Of a stretch of 64,000 nucleotides of DNA, positions 1 through 9,540 are shown in pieces. The DNA is from [Empedobacter] haloabium. Lineage in GTDB: Bacteria > Pseudomonadota > Gammaproteobacteria > Burkholderiales > Burkholderiaceae_D. The notes beneath the pieces were generated by a model. It did not search any database and was not told the origin of the DNA. It saw only the letters and a program-made list of their open reading frames with translations. Numbering within the stretch: the stretch's first letter is position 1; the number at the start of each line of letters is the position of its first letter. The position numbers were made by a program, and so were the translations under genes. Location of the stretch: positions 372,001 through 436,000 of the forward strand of contig CP136508.1 of the NCBI GenBank assembly GCA_008011715.2. The letters run 5' to 3'.

Positions 1-856
1 GGCCGCCTTCGGCCGGGTAGTCCAGCACCACGTGCGAGGACGCCTTCGTCGGCAGGAATTGCCCCGGCAGGAAAGGGTCGTTGCGGGCGTTCAGCACCAG
101 GGTCGGCACCGTGATGTCCTCCAGCACGTGCTTGGCGCTGGCGCGGTTCCAGTAATCCTCCACGTTGCGGTAGCCGTGCAGCGGCGCCGTGACGATATTG
201 TCGAAGGTGTAGAGGTCGGCCGCCGCATGCATCGCATCGAGATCGAACAGGCCGGGGAACTGCGTGTGTTTCGCCGCGCACTTCGGTTTCAAGGTCTGCA
301 GGAACATGCGCTGGTAGACCTTGTTGAAGCCGCGCCCCAGCGCCTCGCCGCCACGCGCCAGGTCGAGCGGGGCGGACACGGCCACCGCCGCATCGACGAA
401 TTCCGCCGTGTGCTGCGATTCGCCCAGCCAGCGCAGCAGCACGTTGCCGCCCAGCGAGACGCCGCAGGCGTAGAACTTGCCCGTCGCGCGCGGGTGCAGG
501 CGGCGCAGGATCCAGTCGGCCTCCTGCGCGTCGCCGGAATGGTAAAAGCGTGGCGCCAGGTTCGGTTCGCCCGAGCAGCCGCGGAAGTGGGGAATCGCGC
601 CGGACCAGCCACGCGCCACCAGTTCCGCACCGAGGGCGCGGCAGTAATGGCTGTCCGACGAGCCTTCCAGCCCATGGAACAGCACGACAAACGGCGCACC
701 GGGCGTGCCGTCGATGAAGTCGACATCGATGAAGTCGCCATCGGGCGTCGGCCAGCGCTCGCGGCGCAAGGCCACGGCCGGCTTCGGGATGCACTTGGCG
801 GGGTAGATCGTCTGGAAGTGACCGTTGGGCAGCCACAGCGGCGCAGAATATTTCAT
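1..856 (-). CDS. YheT-family alpha/beta hydrolase, C-terminus cut by window edge
   Basis: Reading the minus strand from an ATG at 856 gives MKYSAPLWLPNGHFQTIYPAK, the typical start of the YheT/EMBL hydrolase family. An oxyanion-type segment, VVLFHGLEGSSDSHYC, follows near residue 60, with RGCSGEPN after it. The nucleophile elbow GVSLGGNVLLRW lies near residue 145. The frame stays open to position 1, so the last part of the protein, including the catalytic His, is missing. The family consists of soluble serine hydrolases or esterases whose physiological substrate is generally unknown. The upstream gene on the same strand (NTF2-like) is separated by a G/C hairpin flanked by A and T runs at 872-896, so this gene probably has its own transcript. 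Confidence 0.85.
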   Translation of the reverse strand, partial: MKYSAPLWLPNGHFQTIYPAKCIPKPAVALRRERWPTPDGDFIDVDFIDGTPGAPFVVLFHGLEGSSDSHYCRALGAELVARGWSGAIPHFRGCSGEPNLAPRFYHSGDAQEADWILRRLHPRATGKFYACGVSLGGNVLLRWLGESQHTAEFVDAAVAVSAPLDLARGGEALGRGFNKVYQRMFLQTLKPKCAAKHTQFPGLFDLDAMHAAADLYTFDNIVTAPLHGYRNVEDYWNRASAKHVLEDITVPTLVLNARNDPFLPGQFLPTKASSHVVLDYPAEGG

Positions 857-871
857 GGAAAAGATTTCCTG

Positions 872-896
872 AAAAATGGGGTCTGTCCCCATTTTT
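872..896. terminator. Bidirectional hairpin with A/T-run flanks
   Basis: The arms AAAAATGGGG and CCCCATTTTT are perfectly complementary around the 5-nt loop TCTGT, so each strand reads as a G/C stem followed by five Ts. It lies between two minus-strand genes and fits an intrinsic terminator for the NTF2-like gene. The core GGGGTCTGTCCCC matches one arm of the REP-like hairpins found elsewhere in the window. Confidence 0.6.
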
Positions 897-905
897 GAAG
901 AAACA

Positions 906-1325
906 TCAATGCAGAATCTGCGAGGGGGGCTCGGCCGGCACGGCGCCGGGCGCGACGGAGACGTGGTGCAGCACGATGCGCCAGCCCTTCGGCGTCTTCA
1001 TGTAAACGTTGGTGGCGACCAGGTGCTGCGGCTCGCCCTGCGCGGCCGTGACACCTTCGACGACCGTGTGCACCGCGCTCATCAGGTTGTGCGTCTCGTG
1101 CAGCTGCGATGGCAGGATGTGCAGGCCGCCGTGTTCCAGCAGCATCGTCCACGATTCGCGGATCGCGCGATGGCCGATCAGGCGGGCGCCGCCCGGGTGG
1201 ACGCAGACGACTTCCTCGTCGTCGGCCCACAGTGCCATCAGCGCTTCCACGTCGGCGCGGTTGAGCGCGTCGTAGAAGGCCGCTTCCACCTCGGCGGGGC
1301 TGCCGTTCAGCTGTTTCTTCTTCAT
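906..1325 (-). CDS. NTF2-like / SnoaL-type nuclear transport factor 2 family protein
   Basis: A 139-residue protein starting MKKKQLNGSPAEVEAAFYDA. The ATG at 1325 is preferred to an upstream in-frame one because the homologous fold begins at this helix. The pattern is that of the NTF2-like cone fold: AFYDALNRADVEALMALWADDEEVVCVHPGG near residues 15-45, GHRAIRESWTMLL, then the strand VATNVYMKTPKGWRIVLHHVS. Many family members are small ligand-binding or isomerase-like proteins; this one resembles the DUF4440/SnoaL_3 group with no assigned substrate. A zinc-finger protein lies 19 bp upstream on the same strand, so the two may be co-transcribed. Confidence 0.75.
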   Translation of the reverse strand: MKKKQLNGSPAEVEAAFYDALNRADVEALMALWADDEEVVCVHPGGARLIGHRAIRESWTMLLEHGGLHILPSQLHETHNLMSAVHTVVEGVTAAQGEPQHLVATNVYMKTPKGWRIVLHHVSVAPGAVPAEPPSQILH

Positions 1326-1344
1326 CGCGCGCGGCCGGACAGGA

Positions 1345-1536
1345 TCAGTGGTGATGAACGGCCGTGCCCGGCTTGATGCGGTAGGCGGTGCCGCAGTAGG
1401 GGCACTTCGCCTCGCCGTTGGCGGCGAAATCAAGGAACACGCGCGGATGGCCGGACCACAGCGGCATGGCCGGGTTCGGGCAAAATGCCGGCAGATCCTT
1501 ACCTTCGAGTTCGACTGGCGTGGTGGCGTTGCTCAT
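1345..1536 (-). CDS. Small zinc-finger protein (zf-CHCC / NDUFS6-like)
   Basis: A 63-residue protein with a C-terminal zinc knuckle: CP near residue 19, then SGHPRVFLDF, AKCPYCGTAYRI and a HHH tail. This is the zf-CHCC pattern (Cys, His, Cys-x2-Cys) of bacterial relatives of the complex I accessory subunit NDUFS6. These proteins are widespread in betaproteobacteria, usually as single-domain proteins of unknown role. The three terminal histidines are unusual but may not be functional. It lies directly upstream of the NTF2-like gene on the same strand. Confidence 0.75.
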   Translation of the reverse strand: MSNATTPVELEGKDLPAFCPNPAMPLWSGHPRVFLDFAANGEAKCPYCGTAYRIKPGTAVHHH

Positions 1537-1697
1537 GTTCTGATGCTCCGGAGTTCAAAAAGCACGATTTTAACGGATTCGGGCAGCGCCCAGCATTCGC
1601 CGCTAAAATGACGGCCTTCGAGAACCCCCGTCCAAGCCATGCGCCAGGGCCAGGCCGGGATACCTTTCATGCAGCAGCCGCCAGCCATCGTTTCCAA

Positions 1698-1718
1698 TGT
1701 GTGGCAGGGAAGCCACAC
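1698..1718 (+). promoter_or_regulatory. Hairpin enclosing the azlC ribosome-binding site
   Basis: GTGTGGC (1699-1705) and GCCACAC (1712-1718) form a perfect 7-bp stem whose loop AGGGAA carries the only good Shine-Dalgarno-like sequence before the ATG at 1722. The sequence shows the pairing; a role in translational control is inference. Confidence 0.3.
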
Positions 1719-1721
1719 TTA

Positions 1722-2471
1722 ATGCAGATGAGCGAAGCAAGCGACGTAACGACCCCCGATCCTGCCGCCTGGCGCGACGGCGTCAGGACCGGTATTCCCA
1801 CCCTGTTCGGCATCGGCGCATGGGGCCTGGTCGTCGGGGTCGCCATGATCAAGTCCGGGCTGACCTTGCCGCAGGCGCTGGGCATGACCTTGATGGTCTT
1901 TGCCGGCTCCGCCCAGCTGGCCTCGCTGCCGCTGATCGCCGCCGGCGCGCCGATCTGGGTCATCTTCGCCACCGCGCTGGTCGTCAACCTGCGCTTCGTG
2001 ATCTTTTCCGCCTTGCTGGCGCCGCATTTCGGCATGCTGCCGTGGTACCAGCGCCTGCACCTGGGCTTTGTTTCCGGCGACATCTCCGTCGCGCTGTTCC
2101 TGCAGCGCTACCCGGACCCCGCCCCGGCGCCCGGCAAGCTGTCCTATCTGAAAGGCCTGCTGTACCCGAACTGGGGCGCGTGGCAGGTCGGTTCCATCGC
2201 CGGTATTTTCCTGGGCAACGCGGTGCCGGCCGAATGGGGCCTGGGTTTTGCCGGCACGCTCGCCATCATCTGCGTGATGGTGCCGATGGTCGTCAGCCGG
2301 CCCGCGCTGTGCGGCGTGCTGGTGGCGGGCGCCGTGTCGGTGCTGGCCGCAGGCTTGCCTTATAAACTGGGATTGCTGGCCGCGGTGCTGATCGGCATGA
2401 TCACCGCCATGGCCGTCGAGGAGCTGGGCGACAAGTTCGCGCCAGCCGCGCGCAAGGAGGGGCAGGGATGA
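1722..2471 (+). CDS. azlC: AzlC-type branched-chain amino acid exporter, large subunit
   Basis: A 249-residue membrane protein beginning MQMSEASDVTTPDPAAWRDG. The frame is open further upstream, but family similarity begins near GVRTGIPTLFGIGAWGLVVGVAM. It has about six or more hydrophobic segments and the family signatures MTLMVFAGSAQLASL and LRFVIFSALLAPHF. AzlC/AzlD pairs form inner-membrane exporters for branched-chain amino acids and analogues. The stop overlaps the azlD start in an ATGA, indicating translational coupling. An ATG at 1728 is an equally possible start. Confidence 0.85.
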   Translation: MQMSEASDVTTPDPAAWRDGVRTGIPTLFGIGAWGLVVGVAMIKSGLTLPQALGMTLMVFAGSAQLASLPLIAAGAPIWVIFATALVVNLRFVIFSALLAPHFGMLPWYQRLHLGFVSGDISVALFLQRYPDPAPAPGKLSYLKGLLYPNWGAWQVGSIAGIFLGNAVPAEWGLGFAGTLAIICVMVPMVVSRPALCGVLVAGAVSVLAAGLPYKLGLLAAVLIGMITAMAVEELGDKFAPAARKEGQG

Positions 2472-2797
2472 GCGACGTCGAAATCTGGATCGTCATCGTC
2501 GCGCTGGCCATCTCCACGGCGATCACCCGCAGCGGCTTCTGGCTGGTCGGCCACAAGGTGACGATCCCGCGCCGCGTGCAGGAAATGCTGCGCTACGCGC
2601 CCTCGTGCGCGCTGGCCGCCATCATCGGCCCGGACCTGCTGCTGGAGCCGTCCACCCAGGCGTTCACCTTGCTCAATGCAAAGGTGTTTGCCGGCATCGC
2701 CGCAGTGGGCTGGTACCTGTGGCGCCGCAATATGCTGGAGACGATCGTGTTCGGCATGTTGTTTTTCACGGCGCTGAGGCTGTTGCATTTGTTCTAA
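2468..2797 (+). CDS. azlD: AzlD-type small subunit of branched-chain amino acid exporter
   Basis: A 109-residue protein with three or four hydrophobic helices: MSDVEIWIVIVALAISTAITRSGF at the start, YAPSCALAAIIGPDLLL in the middle and MLETIVFGMLFFTALRLL at the end. Size and pattern match AzlD (DUF/AzlD family), the obligate partner of AzlC. It overlaps azlC by 4 bp. The downstream gene pgk begins 69 bp later behind its own candidate promoter. Confidence 0.85.
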   Translation: MSDVEIWIVIVALAISTAITRSGFWLVGHKVTIPRRVQEMLRYAPSCALAAIIGPDLLLEPSTQAFTLLNAKVFAGIAAVGWYLWRRNMLETIVFGMLFFTALRLLHLF

Positions 2798-2818
2798 TGG
2801 ATAAGTCGGCAACCCCGC

Positions 2819-2839
2819 GACTGCGGTAAAATAGCAGTC
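2819..2839 (+). promoter_or_regulatory. Candidate promoter element before pgk
   Basis: GACTGC (2819-2824) and GCAGTC (2834-2839) are an inverted repeat around a TAAAAT hexamer that could be a -10 box, 36 bp before the pgk start. No convincing -35 hexamer is visible at the right distance, so this is tentative. Confidence 0.3.
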
Positions 2840-2866
2840 TTTCTACCACTTGTCCTTTGGGAAACC

Positions 2867-4084
2867 ATGCAAGCTGTTCTGAACTTCACTCGCCTCGACG
2901 ATCTGATCGCGCAAAACGCGCTGCAAGGCAAGCGGGTTTTCATCCGCGCCGACCTGAATGTGCCGCAAGATGATGCCGGCAACATTACCGAAGACACCCG
3001 CATCCGTGCCTCCGTGCCGGCTATCCAGGCCGCCGTGAAGGCCGGCGCCAAGGTGATGGTGACGTCCCACCTGGGCCGTCCGACCGAAGGCGAGTTCAAG
3101 CCGGAAGACAGCCTGGCGCCTGTCGCCGCGCGTCTGGCCGAGCTGCTGGGCCAGCCAGTGGAACTGAAACAGAACTGGGTCGACGGTGCCGGCCTGGACA
3201 ACCTGCAGGATGGCCAGGTCGTGCTGCTGGAAAACGTGCGTGTCAACAAGGGCGAGAAAAAGAACAGCGACGAGCTGGCCCAGAAGATGGCCAAGCTGTG
3301 CGACGTCTACGTCAACGACGCGTTCGGCACCGCCCACCGCGCCGAAGCCTCGACCCACGGCATCGCCAAATTCGCGCCGATCGCCGCCGCCGGCCCGCTG
3401 CTGGCCGCCGAGCTGGACGCGCTGGGCAAGGCGCTGGGCGCGCCGGCCCGTCCGCTGCTGGCCATCGTTGCCGGCTCGAAAGTGTCGACCAAGCTGTCGA
3501 TCCTGAAATCGCTGGCCGACAAGGTCGACAACCTGATCGTCGGCGGCGGCATCGCCAACACCTTCATGCTGGCCGCCGGCCTGAAGATCGGCAAGTCGCT
3601 GGCCGAGCCGGACCTGGTGGAAGAAGCGAAAGCCATCATCGACCTGATGGCCAAGCGCGGCGCGCAAGTGCCGATCCCGACGGACGTGGTATGCGCCAAG
3701 GAATTCTCGCCCACGGCCGCGGCAACGGTGAAAGCCGTGGCGGACGTGGCGGATGACGACATGATCCTGGACATCGGCCCGGAAACGGCCAAGGCCCTGG
3801 CCGCGCAGATCGCCGCCTCCGGCACGATCGTGTGGAACGGCCCGGTCGGCGTGTTCGAGTTCGACCAGTTCGGCAACGGCACCAAGACCCTGGCGCTGGC
3901 GATTGCCGAGTCGAAAGGCTTCTCGATCGCCGGTGGCGGCGACACGCTGGCCGCGATTGCAAAATACGCTATTACCGATAAAATTGGTTATATCTCGACC
4001 GGCGGCGGCGCCTTCTTGGAGTTCCTGGAAGGCAAAACCCTGCCGGCGGTGGAAGTGCTGGTGTCCCGCGCCGGCGGTCAGTAA
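2867..4084 (+). CDS. pgk: Phosphoglycerate kinase
   Basis: A 405-residue cytosolic enzyme converting 1,3-bisphosphoglycerate and ADP to 3-phosphoglycerate and ATP. Visible signatures are [14 protein letters not shown] near residue 23, the substrate-binding [24 protein letters not shown], the hinge region [11 protein letters not shown], nucleotide-binding NGPVGVFEF and the C-terminal [12 protein letters not shown] and [14 protein letters not shown]. The length fits bacterial Pgk. It is followed by a strong hairpin terminator and then pyk and fba on the same strand, a common betaproteobacterial glycolysis cluster. Confidence 0.97.
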   Translation: MQAVLNFTRLDDLIAQNALQGKRVFIRADLNVPQDDAGNITEDTRIRASVPAIQAAVKAGAKVMVTSHLGRPTEGEFKPEDSLAPVAARLAELLGQPVELKQNWVDGAGLDNLQDGQVVLLENVRVNKGEKKNSDELAQKMAKLCDVYVNDAFGTAHRAEASTHGIAKFAPIAAAGPLLAAELDALGKALGAPARPLLAIVAGSKVSTKLSILKSLADKVDNLIVGGGIANTFMLAAGLKIGKSLAEPDLVEEAKAIIDLMAKRGAQVPIPTDVVCAKEFSPTAAATVKAVADVADDDMILDIGPETAKALAAQIAASGTIVWNGPVGVFEFDQFGNGTKTLALAIAESKGFSIAGGGDTLAAIAKYAITDKIGYISTGGGAFLEFLEGKTLPAVEVLVSRAGGQ

Positions 4085-4100
4085 CGGCCGGCCAGGATGG

Positions 4101-4137
4101 AGCGCAGCGCCCGGTCGCCAGGCCCGCTGCGCTTTTT
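4101..4137 (+). terminator. Rho-independent terminator after pgk
   Basis: AGCGCAGCG (4101-4109) and CGCTGCGC (4125-4132) pair in a GC-rich stem followed immediately by TTTTT. It lies 17 bp after the pgk stop and 48 bp before pyk. Confidence 0.75.
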
Positions 4138-4184
4138 GTCCGCTTTTTCTCGTTTCTCTTCAACCACCGCTCAAGGAACCCCCA

Positions 4185-5633
4185 ATGTCCCGTGGCACTA
4201 AAATCGTCGCAACCATCGGCCCCGCTTCCACCGACCTGCAAGTGTTGACGCGGATGATCCGCGCCGGCGTGGACGTCGTGCGGCTGAACTTCTCGCACGG
4301 CAAGGCGCAGGATCACATCGATCGTGCCAACCTGGTGCGGCAGGCGGCGGCGGAGTGCGGGCGGGAAGTGGCCATCATGGCCGACATGCAGGGTCCAAAG
4401 ATTCGCGTCGGCAAGTTTGAAGAGGGCAAGATCAACCTGGCCAACGGCGACAAGTTCATCCTGGACGCCAAATGGGGCGAAAACGGCGAACTGGGCAACC
4501 AGGAACGTGTCGGCCTCGACTATAAAAACCTGCCGAACGACCTGCGTCCGAAAGACGTGCTGCTGCTCAACGACGGTTTGATCGTGCTGATCGTCGACAA
4601 GATTGTCGGCAGCGAGATCTACACCACCGTGAAAATCGGCGGCGAGCTGTCCAACAACAAGGGCATCAACCGCCAGGGCGGCGGCCTGACGGCGCCGGCG
4701 CTGACGGCGAAGGACATGGAAGACATCAAGACGGCGATGAGCTTCCAGGCCGACTATCTGGCCATTTCGTTCCCGAAAAACGCCACCGACATGGAGATGG
4801 CGCGCCAGCTGGCGAACATCGCCGGCGAACCCTACGGCCACAAGCCGCAGATGATCGCCAAGATCGAGCGCGCGGAAGCCATTCCCGCGCTGCAGGAAAT
4901 CCTGAACGCCTCCGATGGCATCATGGTCGCCCGTGGCGACCTGGCCGTCGAGGTGGGCAATGCCGCCGTGCCCGCGCTGCAAAAGCGCATGATCCGCATG
5001 GCGCGCGAATCGAACAAGATCGCCATCACCGCCACGCAGATGATGGAATCGATGATTTTCAACGCCGTGCCCACGCGCGCGGAAGTGTCCGACGTGGCCA
5101 ACGCCGTGCTGGACGGCACCGACGCCGTGATGGCGTCGGCCGAAACCGCTTCCGGCCGCTACCCGGTGGAGACCGTCGAAATGATGGCCGCCGTCTGCGT
5201 GGAAGCCGAGCGTTCCGAATACAACAAGCTGGATGCCGATTTCCTGAACGTGCGCTTCACGCGCATCGACCAGTCGATCGCCTACGGTGCCCTGTTTACC
5301 GCCCACCACCTGAGCGTGAAGGCGATCGTCGCCCTGACCGAATCCGGTTCGACGCCGCTGTGGATGAGCCGTCACAATATCGACACCCCGATCTTCGCCC
5401 TGACGCCCAGCGTGACCACGCAGCGCAAGGCTTCGCTGTACCGCAACGTGCGCGCGCATTATCTGCTGCAGCAAGGCACGAGCCGGGACGTGCTGAAGCA
5501 GGCCGAAGATCTGCTGGTCGAGCATGGCATTGCGAAGAAGGGCGACATGATCGTCGTTACCTGGGGCGAACCGATGGGACAGGTCGGCGGCACCAACGCC
5601 CTGAAGATCGTCAAAGTAGGCGAGTTCAGCTAG
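4185..5633 (+). CDS. pyk: Pyruvate kinase
   Basis: A 482-residue enzyme making pyruvate and ATP from phosphoenolpyruvate. The ATG at 4185 ([16 protein letters not shown]) has the AAGGA Shine-Dalgarno at 4173-4177; the open frame upstream belongs to no conserved sequence. Signatures are RLNFSHG near residue 33, [11 protein letters not shown], the active-site [10 protein letters not shown] near residue 225, and [12 protein letters not shown]. The C-terminal allosteric-type domain ends with [19 protein letters not shown]. Lower glycolysis genes on both sides support the assignment. Confidence 0.96.
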   Translation: MSRGTKIVATIGPASTDLQVLTRMIRAGVDVVRLNFSHGKAQDHIDRANLVRQAAAECGREVAIMADMQGPKIRVGKFEEGKINLANGDKFILDAKWGENGELGNQERVGLDYKNLPNDLRPKDVLLLNDGLIVLIVDKIVGSEIYTTVKIGGELSNNKGINRQGGGLTAPALTAKDMEDIKTAMSFQADYLAISFPKNATDMEMARQLANIAGEPYGHKPQMIAKIERAEAIPALQEILNASDGIMVARGDLAVEVGNAAVPALQKRMIRMARESNKIAITATQMMESMIFNAVPTRAEVSDVANAVLDGTDAVMASAETASGRYPVETVEMMAAVCVEAERSEYNKLDADFLNVRFTRIDQSIAYGALFTAHHLSVKAIVALTESGSTPLWMSRHNIDTPIFALTPSVTTQRKASLYRNVRAHYLLQQGTSRDVLKQAEDLLVEHGIAKKGDMIVVTWGEPMGQVGGTNALKIVKVGEFS

Positions 5634-5648
5634 GTCGCACCCAGCCAA

Positions 5649-5696
5649 GGCGGGCGCCCGGTCACGAGCTGCGCAGCCCGCCGCACAGGTTTTTAT
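5649..5696 (+). terminator. Weak candidate terminator between pyk and fba
   Basis: GGCGGGC (5649-5655) pairs with GCCCGCC (5676-5682) and a T-rich tract follows about nine bases later. The distance to the T run makes it a poor intrinsic terminator; it may instead only reduce read-through. Confidence 0.3.
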
Positions 5697-5713
5697 TTGA
5701 TTGGAGTATTACC

Positions 5714-6778
5714 ATGTCCCTCGTATCCATGCGTCAGCTGCTGGACCATGCCGCCGAACACGGCTATGGCCTGCCAGCCTTCAACGTCAACAACCTGGAA
5801 CAGGTGCAGGCCATCATGGCTGCCGCCGACGCCGTCAACAGCCCGGTCATCATGCAGGCTTCCGCCGGCGCGCGTAAGTATGCCGGCGAGGCGTTCCTGC
5901 GTCACCTGATCGACGCAGCGGTCGAAGCCTACCCGCACATCCCCGTCGTCATGCACCAGGATCACGGCCAGTCGCCGGCGGTCTGCATGGCCGCGATCCG
6001 CTCGGGCTTCACGTCCGTGATGATGGATGGCTCGCTGGAAGCGGACGGCAAGTCCGTCGCCTCCTACGACTACAACGTGGAAGTGTCGCGTGAGGTGGTC
6101 AAGTTCTCGCACGCCATCGGCGTTACCGTGGAAGCGGAACTGGGCGTGCTGGGCTCGCTGGAAACCATGAAGGGCGACAAGGAAGACGGCCACGGCGCCG
6201 ACGGCACGATGACCCGCGAACAGCTGCTGACGGACGTGGCGCAAGCCGCCGACTTCGTCGAGCGCACCCAGTGCGACGCGCTGGCCATCGCCATCGGCAC
6301 CTCGCACGGCGCTTACAAATTCACCCGCAAGCCGACCGGCGACATCCTGGCGATCGACCGCATCAAGGAAATCCACGCGCGCATTCCGAACACCCACCTG
6401 GTGATGCACGGTTCGTCCTCCGTTCCGCAAGAACTTCTGGCGATCATCCGTGAATTCGGCGGCGACATGAAGGAAACCTACGGCGTGCCGGTGGAAGAAA
6501 TCCAGGAAGGCATCCGTCACGGCGTGCGCAAGATCAACATCGACACCGACATCCGCCTGGCGATGACGGCCGCGATCCGCAAGTTCATGTTCCAGAACCC
6601 GTCGAAGTTCGATCCGCGCGACTACCTGAAGCCGGCCCGCCTGGCGGCCGAGGAAGTCGTCAAGGCCCGTTTCCTGGCGTTCGGCTGCGAAGGCCGCGCC
6701 TCGCAGATCAAGCCGGTGCCGCTGGAAAAAATGGCGGAACGCTACAAGGCCGGTGAACTGGCCCAGATTGTGAAGTAA
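5714..6778 (+). CDS. fba: Class II fructose-1,6-bisphosphate aldolase
   Basis: A 354-residue zinc-dependent aldolase that reversibly splits fructose 1,6-bisphosphate. The ATG at 5714 ([19 protein letters not shown]) follows GGAG at 5703-5706; the much longer open frame upstream is only the shadow of pyk. Signatures are [25 protein letters not shown] with the zinc His, [38 protein letters not shown] and [12 protein letters not shown]. This matches the CbbA/Fba type common in Burkholderiales. A hairpin terminator follows. Confidence 0.96.
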   Translation: MSLVSMRQLLDHAAEHGYGLPAFNVNNLEQVQAIMAAADAVNSPVIMQASAGARKYAGEAFLRHLIDAAVEAYPHIPVVMHQDHGQSPAVCMAAIRSGFTSVMMDGSLEADGKSVASYDYNVEVSREVVKFSHAIGVTVEAELGVLGSLETMKGDKEDGHGADGTMTREQLLTDVAQAADFVERTQCDALAIAIGTSHGAYKFTRKPTGDILAIDRIKEIHARIPNTHLVMHGSSSVPQELLAIIREFGGDMKETYGVPVEEIQEGIRHGVRKINIDTDIRLAMTAAIRKFMFQNPSKFDPRDYLKPARLAAEEVVKARFLAFGCEGRASQIKPVPLEKMAERYKAGELAQIVK

Positions 6779-6837
6779 AATCCTGCCTTGGAACGGGCCG
6801 CGTGCAACAGTGTGTCAATGCGGCCCGGACTCACTCG

Positions 6838-6872
6838 ACCGGCGAGCGGGTTTTTCCCCCTCGCCGGTTTTC
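6838..6872 (+). terminator. Rho-independent terminator after fba
   Basis: ACCGGCGAG (6838-6846) and CTCGCCGGT (6860-6868) pair perfectly and are followed by TTTTC. A second, longer-range stem (GGGCCGC at 6795-6801 with GCGGCCC at 6820-6826) lies just upstream. The 3' end is only about 30 bp before the purC ATG. Confidence 0.7.
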
Positions 6873-6901
6873 GCTTATTTTGCGTAAGACATTTCCCCTC
6901 C

Positions 6902-7798
6902 ATGAAAAGCCTTTACCAGTCCTCCATCCAATCCCTGCCACTGCTCGGCCATGGCAAGGTCCGCGACAACTACGCCGTCGGCGACGACAAGATCCTGATC
7001 GTCACGACCGACCGCCTGTCGGCCTTCGATGTTGTCATGAACGAACCGATCCCCGGCAAGGGCATGGTGCTGAACCAGATGAGCGATTTCTGGTTCGAGA
7101 AACTCGGCCATATCGTGCCGAACCACCTGACCGGCGTGGCGCCGGAATCGGTGGTGGCGCCTGATGAAGTGGAGCAGGTAAAGGGCCGCGCCGTCGTGGC
7201 CAAGCGCCTGAAGCCGATCCTGGTGGAAGCGGTCGTGCGCGGCTACATCATTGGTTCCGGCTGGAAAGACTACCAGGCCACCGGCAGCGTCTGCGGCATC
7301 GAGCTGCCGAAAGGCCTGCGCCAGGCCGACAAGCTGCCCGAGCCGCTGTTCACCCCGGCCGCCAAGGCCGACCTGGGCGAGCACGACGAGAACATCAGCT
7401 TTGCCGAGATGGAAAAGCGCATCGGCGCCGACCTGGCCGCGAAAATGCGCGACGTCAGCATCAAGCTGTACAAGACCGCGGCCGACTATGCCGCCACGCG
7501 CGGCATCATCATCGCCGACACCAAGTTCGAGTTCGGCCTGGACGAGAACGGCGTGATGCACCTGATGGACGAAGTGCTGACGGCCGATTCGTCGCGCTTC
7601 TGGCCGGCCGATTCGTATGCGCCGGACATGTCGCCGCCGTCGTTCGACAAGCAGTTCGTGCGCGACTACCTGGAAACGCTGACGGAGTGGAAAAAGACGC
7701 CGCCGGCGCCACCGCTGCCGGCCGAAGTGATCGAAAAAACCCAGGCCAAGTACTTCGAAGCCATCGAACGCCTGACGGGCGAGAAGCTGAAGGTCTGA
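6902..7798 (+). CDS. purC: Phosphoribosylaminoimidazole-succinocarboxamide synthase
   Basis: A 298-residue SAICAR synthetase joining CAIR and aspartate in de novo purine synthesis. The start at 6902 ([27 protein letters not shown]) is preferred to an in-frame upstream ATG inside the terminator region. Motifs are [52 protein letters not shown] and [12 protein letters not shown]. The length fits the longer SAICAR synthetase subfamily. purE starts two bases after the stop, so purC-purE-purK form an operon. Confidence 0.96.
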   Translation: MKSLYQSSIQSLPLLGHGKVRDNYAVGDDKILIVTTDRLSAFDVVMNEPIPGKGMVLNQMSDFWFEKLGHIVPNHLTGVAPESVVAPDEVEQVKGRAVVAKRLKPILVEAVVRGYIIGSGWKDYQATGSVCGIELPKGLRQADKLPEPLFTPAAKADLGEHDENISFAEMEKRIGADLAAKMRDVSIKLYKTAADYAATRGIIIADTKFEFGLDENGVMHLMDEVLTADSSRFWPADSYAPDMSPPSFDKQFVRDYLETLTEWKKTPPAPPLPAEVIEKTQAKYFEAIERLTGEKLKV

Positions 7799-7800
7799 GC

Positions 7801-8301
7801 ATGGCCGAGTCGAAGCAGCCACTGGTCGGCGTCATCATGGGTTCCAGCTCCGACTGGGACGTGATGCAGCACGCCGTCGCTATCCTGAAGCAGTTCAACG
7901 TGCCGTTCGAGGCGCAGGTGATCTCGGCGCACCGCATGCCGGACGAGATGTTCACGTATGCGCAAACCGCGCGCTCGCGCGGCCTGCGCGCGATCATCGC
8001 CGGCGCTGGCGGTGCCGCGCACCTGCCCGGCATGGTGGCGGCGAAAACCATCGTGCCGGTGCTGGGCGTGCCGGTGCCGTCGAAGTACCTGCGCGGCGAG
8101 GATTCGCTGCTGTCCATCGTGCAAATGCCGAAGGGCGTGCCGGTATCGACCTTCGCCATCGGCGAAGCCGGTGCCGCCAACGCGGCGCTGACGGCGGTGG
8201 CCATCCTGGCCGCCACCGACGACGCGCTGGCCAACCAGCTCGAAGCATTCCGCGCTACCCAGACCGCGGCCGCGAAGGCCATGATTTTGCCGCTTGAGTA
8301 A
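7801..8301 (+). CDS. purE: N5-carboxyaminoimidazole ribonucleotide mutase
   Basis: A 166-residue class I PurE that moves the carboxylate of N5-CAIR to C4. Signatures are [17 protein letters not shown] at residues 9-25, [15 protein letters not shown] and [20 protein letters not shown] 7801 is right for family length. It is immediately followed by purK (TAA then ATG), and the two enzymes act in sequence. Confidence 0.96.
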   Translation: MAESKQPLVGVIMGSSSDWDVMQHAVAILKQFNVPFEAQVISAHRMPDEMFTYAQTARSRGLRAIIAGAGGAAHLPGMVAAKTIVPVLGVPVPSKYLRGEDSLLSIVQMPKGVPVSTFAIGEAGAANAALTAVAILAATDDALANQLEAFRATQTAAAKAMILPLE

Positions 8302-9540
8302 ATGAACGAAATGAAGCCAGATACGGCCCAGCGCGTCGATTTCGCCGCGCTGGCCGAGCCACAGTTTTTACCCGCCGTCCCCAGCGCCAATCCGCCCACG
8401 TGGCTGGGCGTGATGGGCGGCGGCCAGCTGGGCCGCATGTTCGCGCAGGCAGCCCAGCAGATGGGATACCAGGTCGTCGTGCTGGAGCCCGCCGCCGACT
8501 GCCCTGCGGGGCAAGTCGCGCAGCGCCTGATCAATGCCGGCTATACCGATGGCCCGGCACTGGACGAGCTGGTCGCGCAGTGCGCGGCCGTCACCACCGA
8601 ATTCGAGAACGTGCCGGCAGACAGCCTGGCGCGGCTGGCACAGCAGATCTTCGTCGCGCCGAACGCCGCCGGCGTCTCGGTGGCGCAGGACCGCATCGCC
8701 GAGAAGACGTTCTTCGTCGGCTGCGCCGAAAAATCCGGCGTGCTGCCGGCGCCGCACAAGGTGATCGCGACGCAGGCGGATATCGACGCCATCGGCGACG
8801 AGCTGCTGCCCGGCATCCTGAAGACGGTGCGCATGGGCTACGACGGCAAGGGCCAGGTGCGCGTGGCGTCGCGCGAGGACGTGCGCGCGGCGTTCGAGTC
8901 GATGGGCGGCGTCACCTGCCTGCTGGAGAAAATGCTGCCGCTGGCGTACGAGATTTCCGTGCTGACAGCGCGCGGCGTGGACGGCCAGTCGGTGGTCTAC
9001 CCGATCGCCGAGAACGTGCACCGCGACGGCATCCTGTTCACGACCACCGTGCCGGGACCGAACGTGACGGCCGAATGCGCGAAAAAGGCGCAGGACGCCG
9101 CCACGGCGATCGTCGCGGAACTCGGTTACGTGGGCGTGCTGTGCATCGAATTCTTCGTGCTGACGGATGGCTCGCTGGTCGTCAACGAGATGGCGCCGCG
9201 GCCGCACAACTCCGGCCACTACACGATGGACGCCTGCGTCACCAGCCAGTTCGCCCAGCAGGTGCGGGCAATGGCGCGGCTGCCGCTGGGCGATTGTCGT
9301 CAGCATTCGCCGGCCGTCATGCTCAATATCCTGGGCGACGTCTGGTTCGAGGGCGAGACGTACCGCGAGCCAAGCTGGGACAAGGTGGTCGCGCTGCCGG
9401 GTGCCAACCTGCACCTGTACGGCAAGGACGATCCGCGTCCGGGCCGCAAGATGGGCCACGTCACGTTCGTCGGCCATACGCTGGACGATGCGCGGCGCCA
9501 GTTCGAAGCCGCGTGCGCCATCCTGGGAATCGCACCGTGA
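8302..9540 (+). CDS. purK: N5-carboxyaminoimidazole ribonucleotide synthase
   Basis: A 412-residue ATP-grasp enzyme that makes N5-CAIR from AIR, ATP and bicarbonate. The usual N-terminus, [23 protein letters not shown], begins only at residue 34, so the protein carries about 30 extra residues; the ATG directly abutting purE has been used. A shorter product from an internal start is possible. Further motifs are [19 protein letters not shown] and the metal-binding [18 protein letters not shown]. Its stop overlaps the GTG start of the next gene. Confidence 0.94.
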   Translation: MNEMKPDTAQRVDFAALAEPQFLPAVPSANPPTWLGVMGGGQLGRMFAQAAQQMGYQVVVLEPAADCPAGQVAQRLINAGYTDGPALDELVAQCAAVTTEFENVPADSLARLAQQIFVAPNAAGVSVAQDRIAEKTFFVGCAEKSGVLPAPHKVIATQADIDAIGDELLPGILKTVRMGYDGKGQVRVASREDVRAAFESMGGVTCLLEKMLPLAYEISVLTARGVDGQSVVYPIAENVHRDGILFTTTVPGPNVTAECAKKAQDAATAIVAELGYVGVLCIEFFVLTDGSLVVNEMAPRPHNSGHYTMDACVTSQFAQQVRAMARLPLGDCRQHSPAVMLNILGDVWFEGETYREPSWDKVVALPGANLHLYGKDDPRPGRKMGHVTFVGHTLDDARRQFEAACAILGIAP

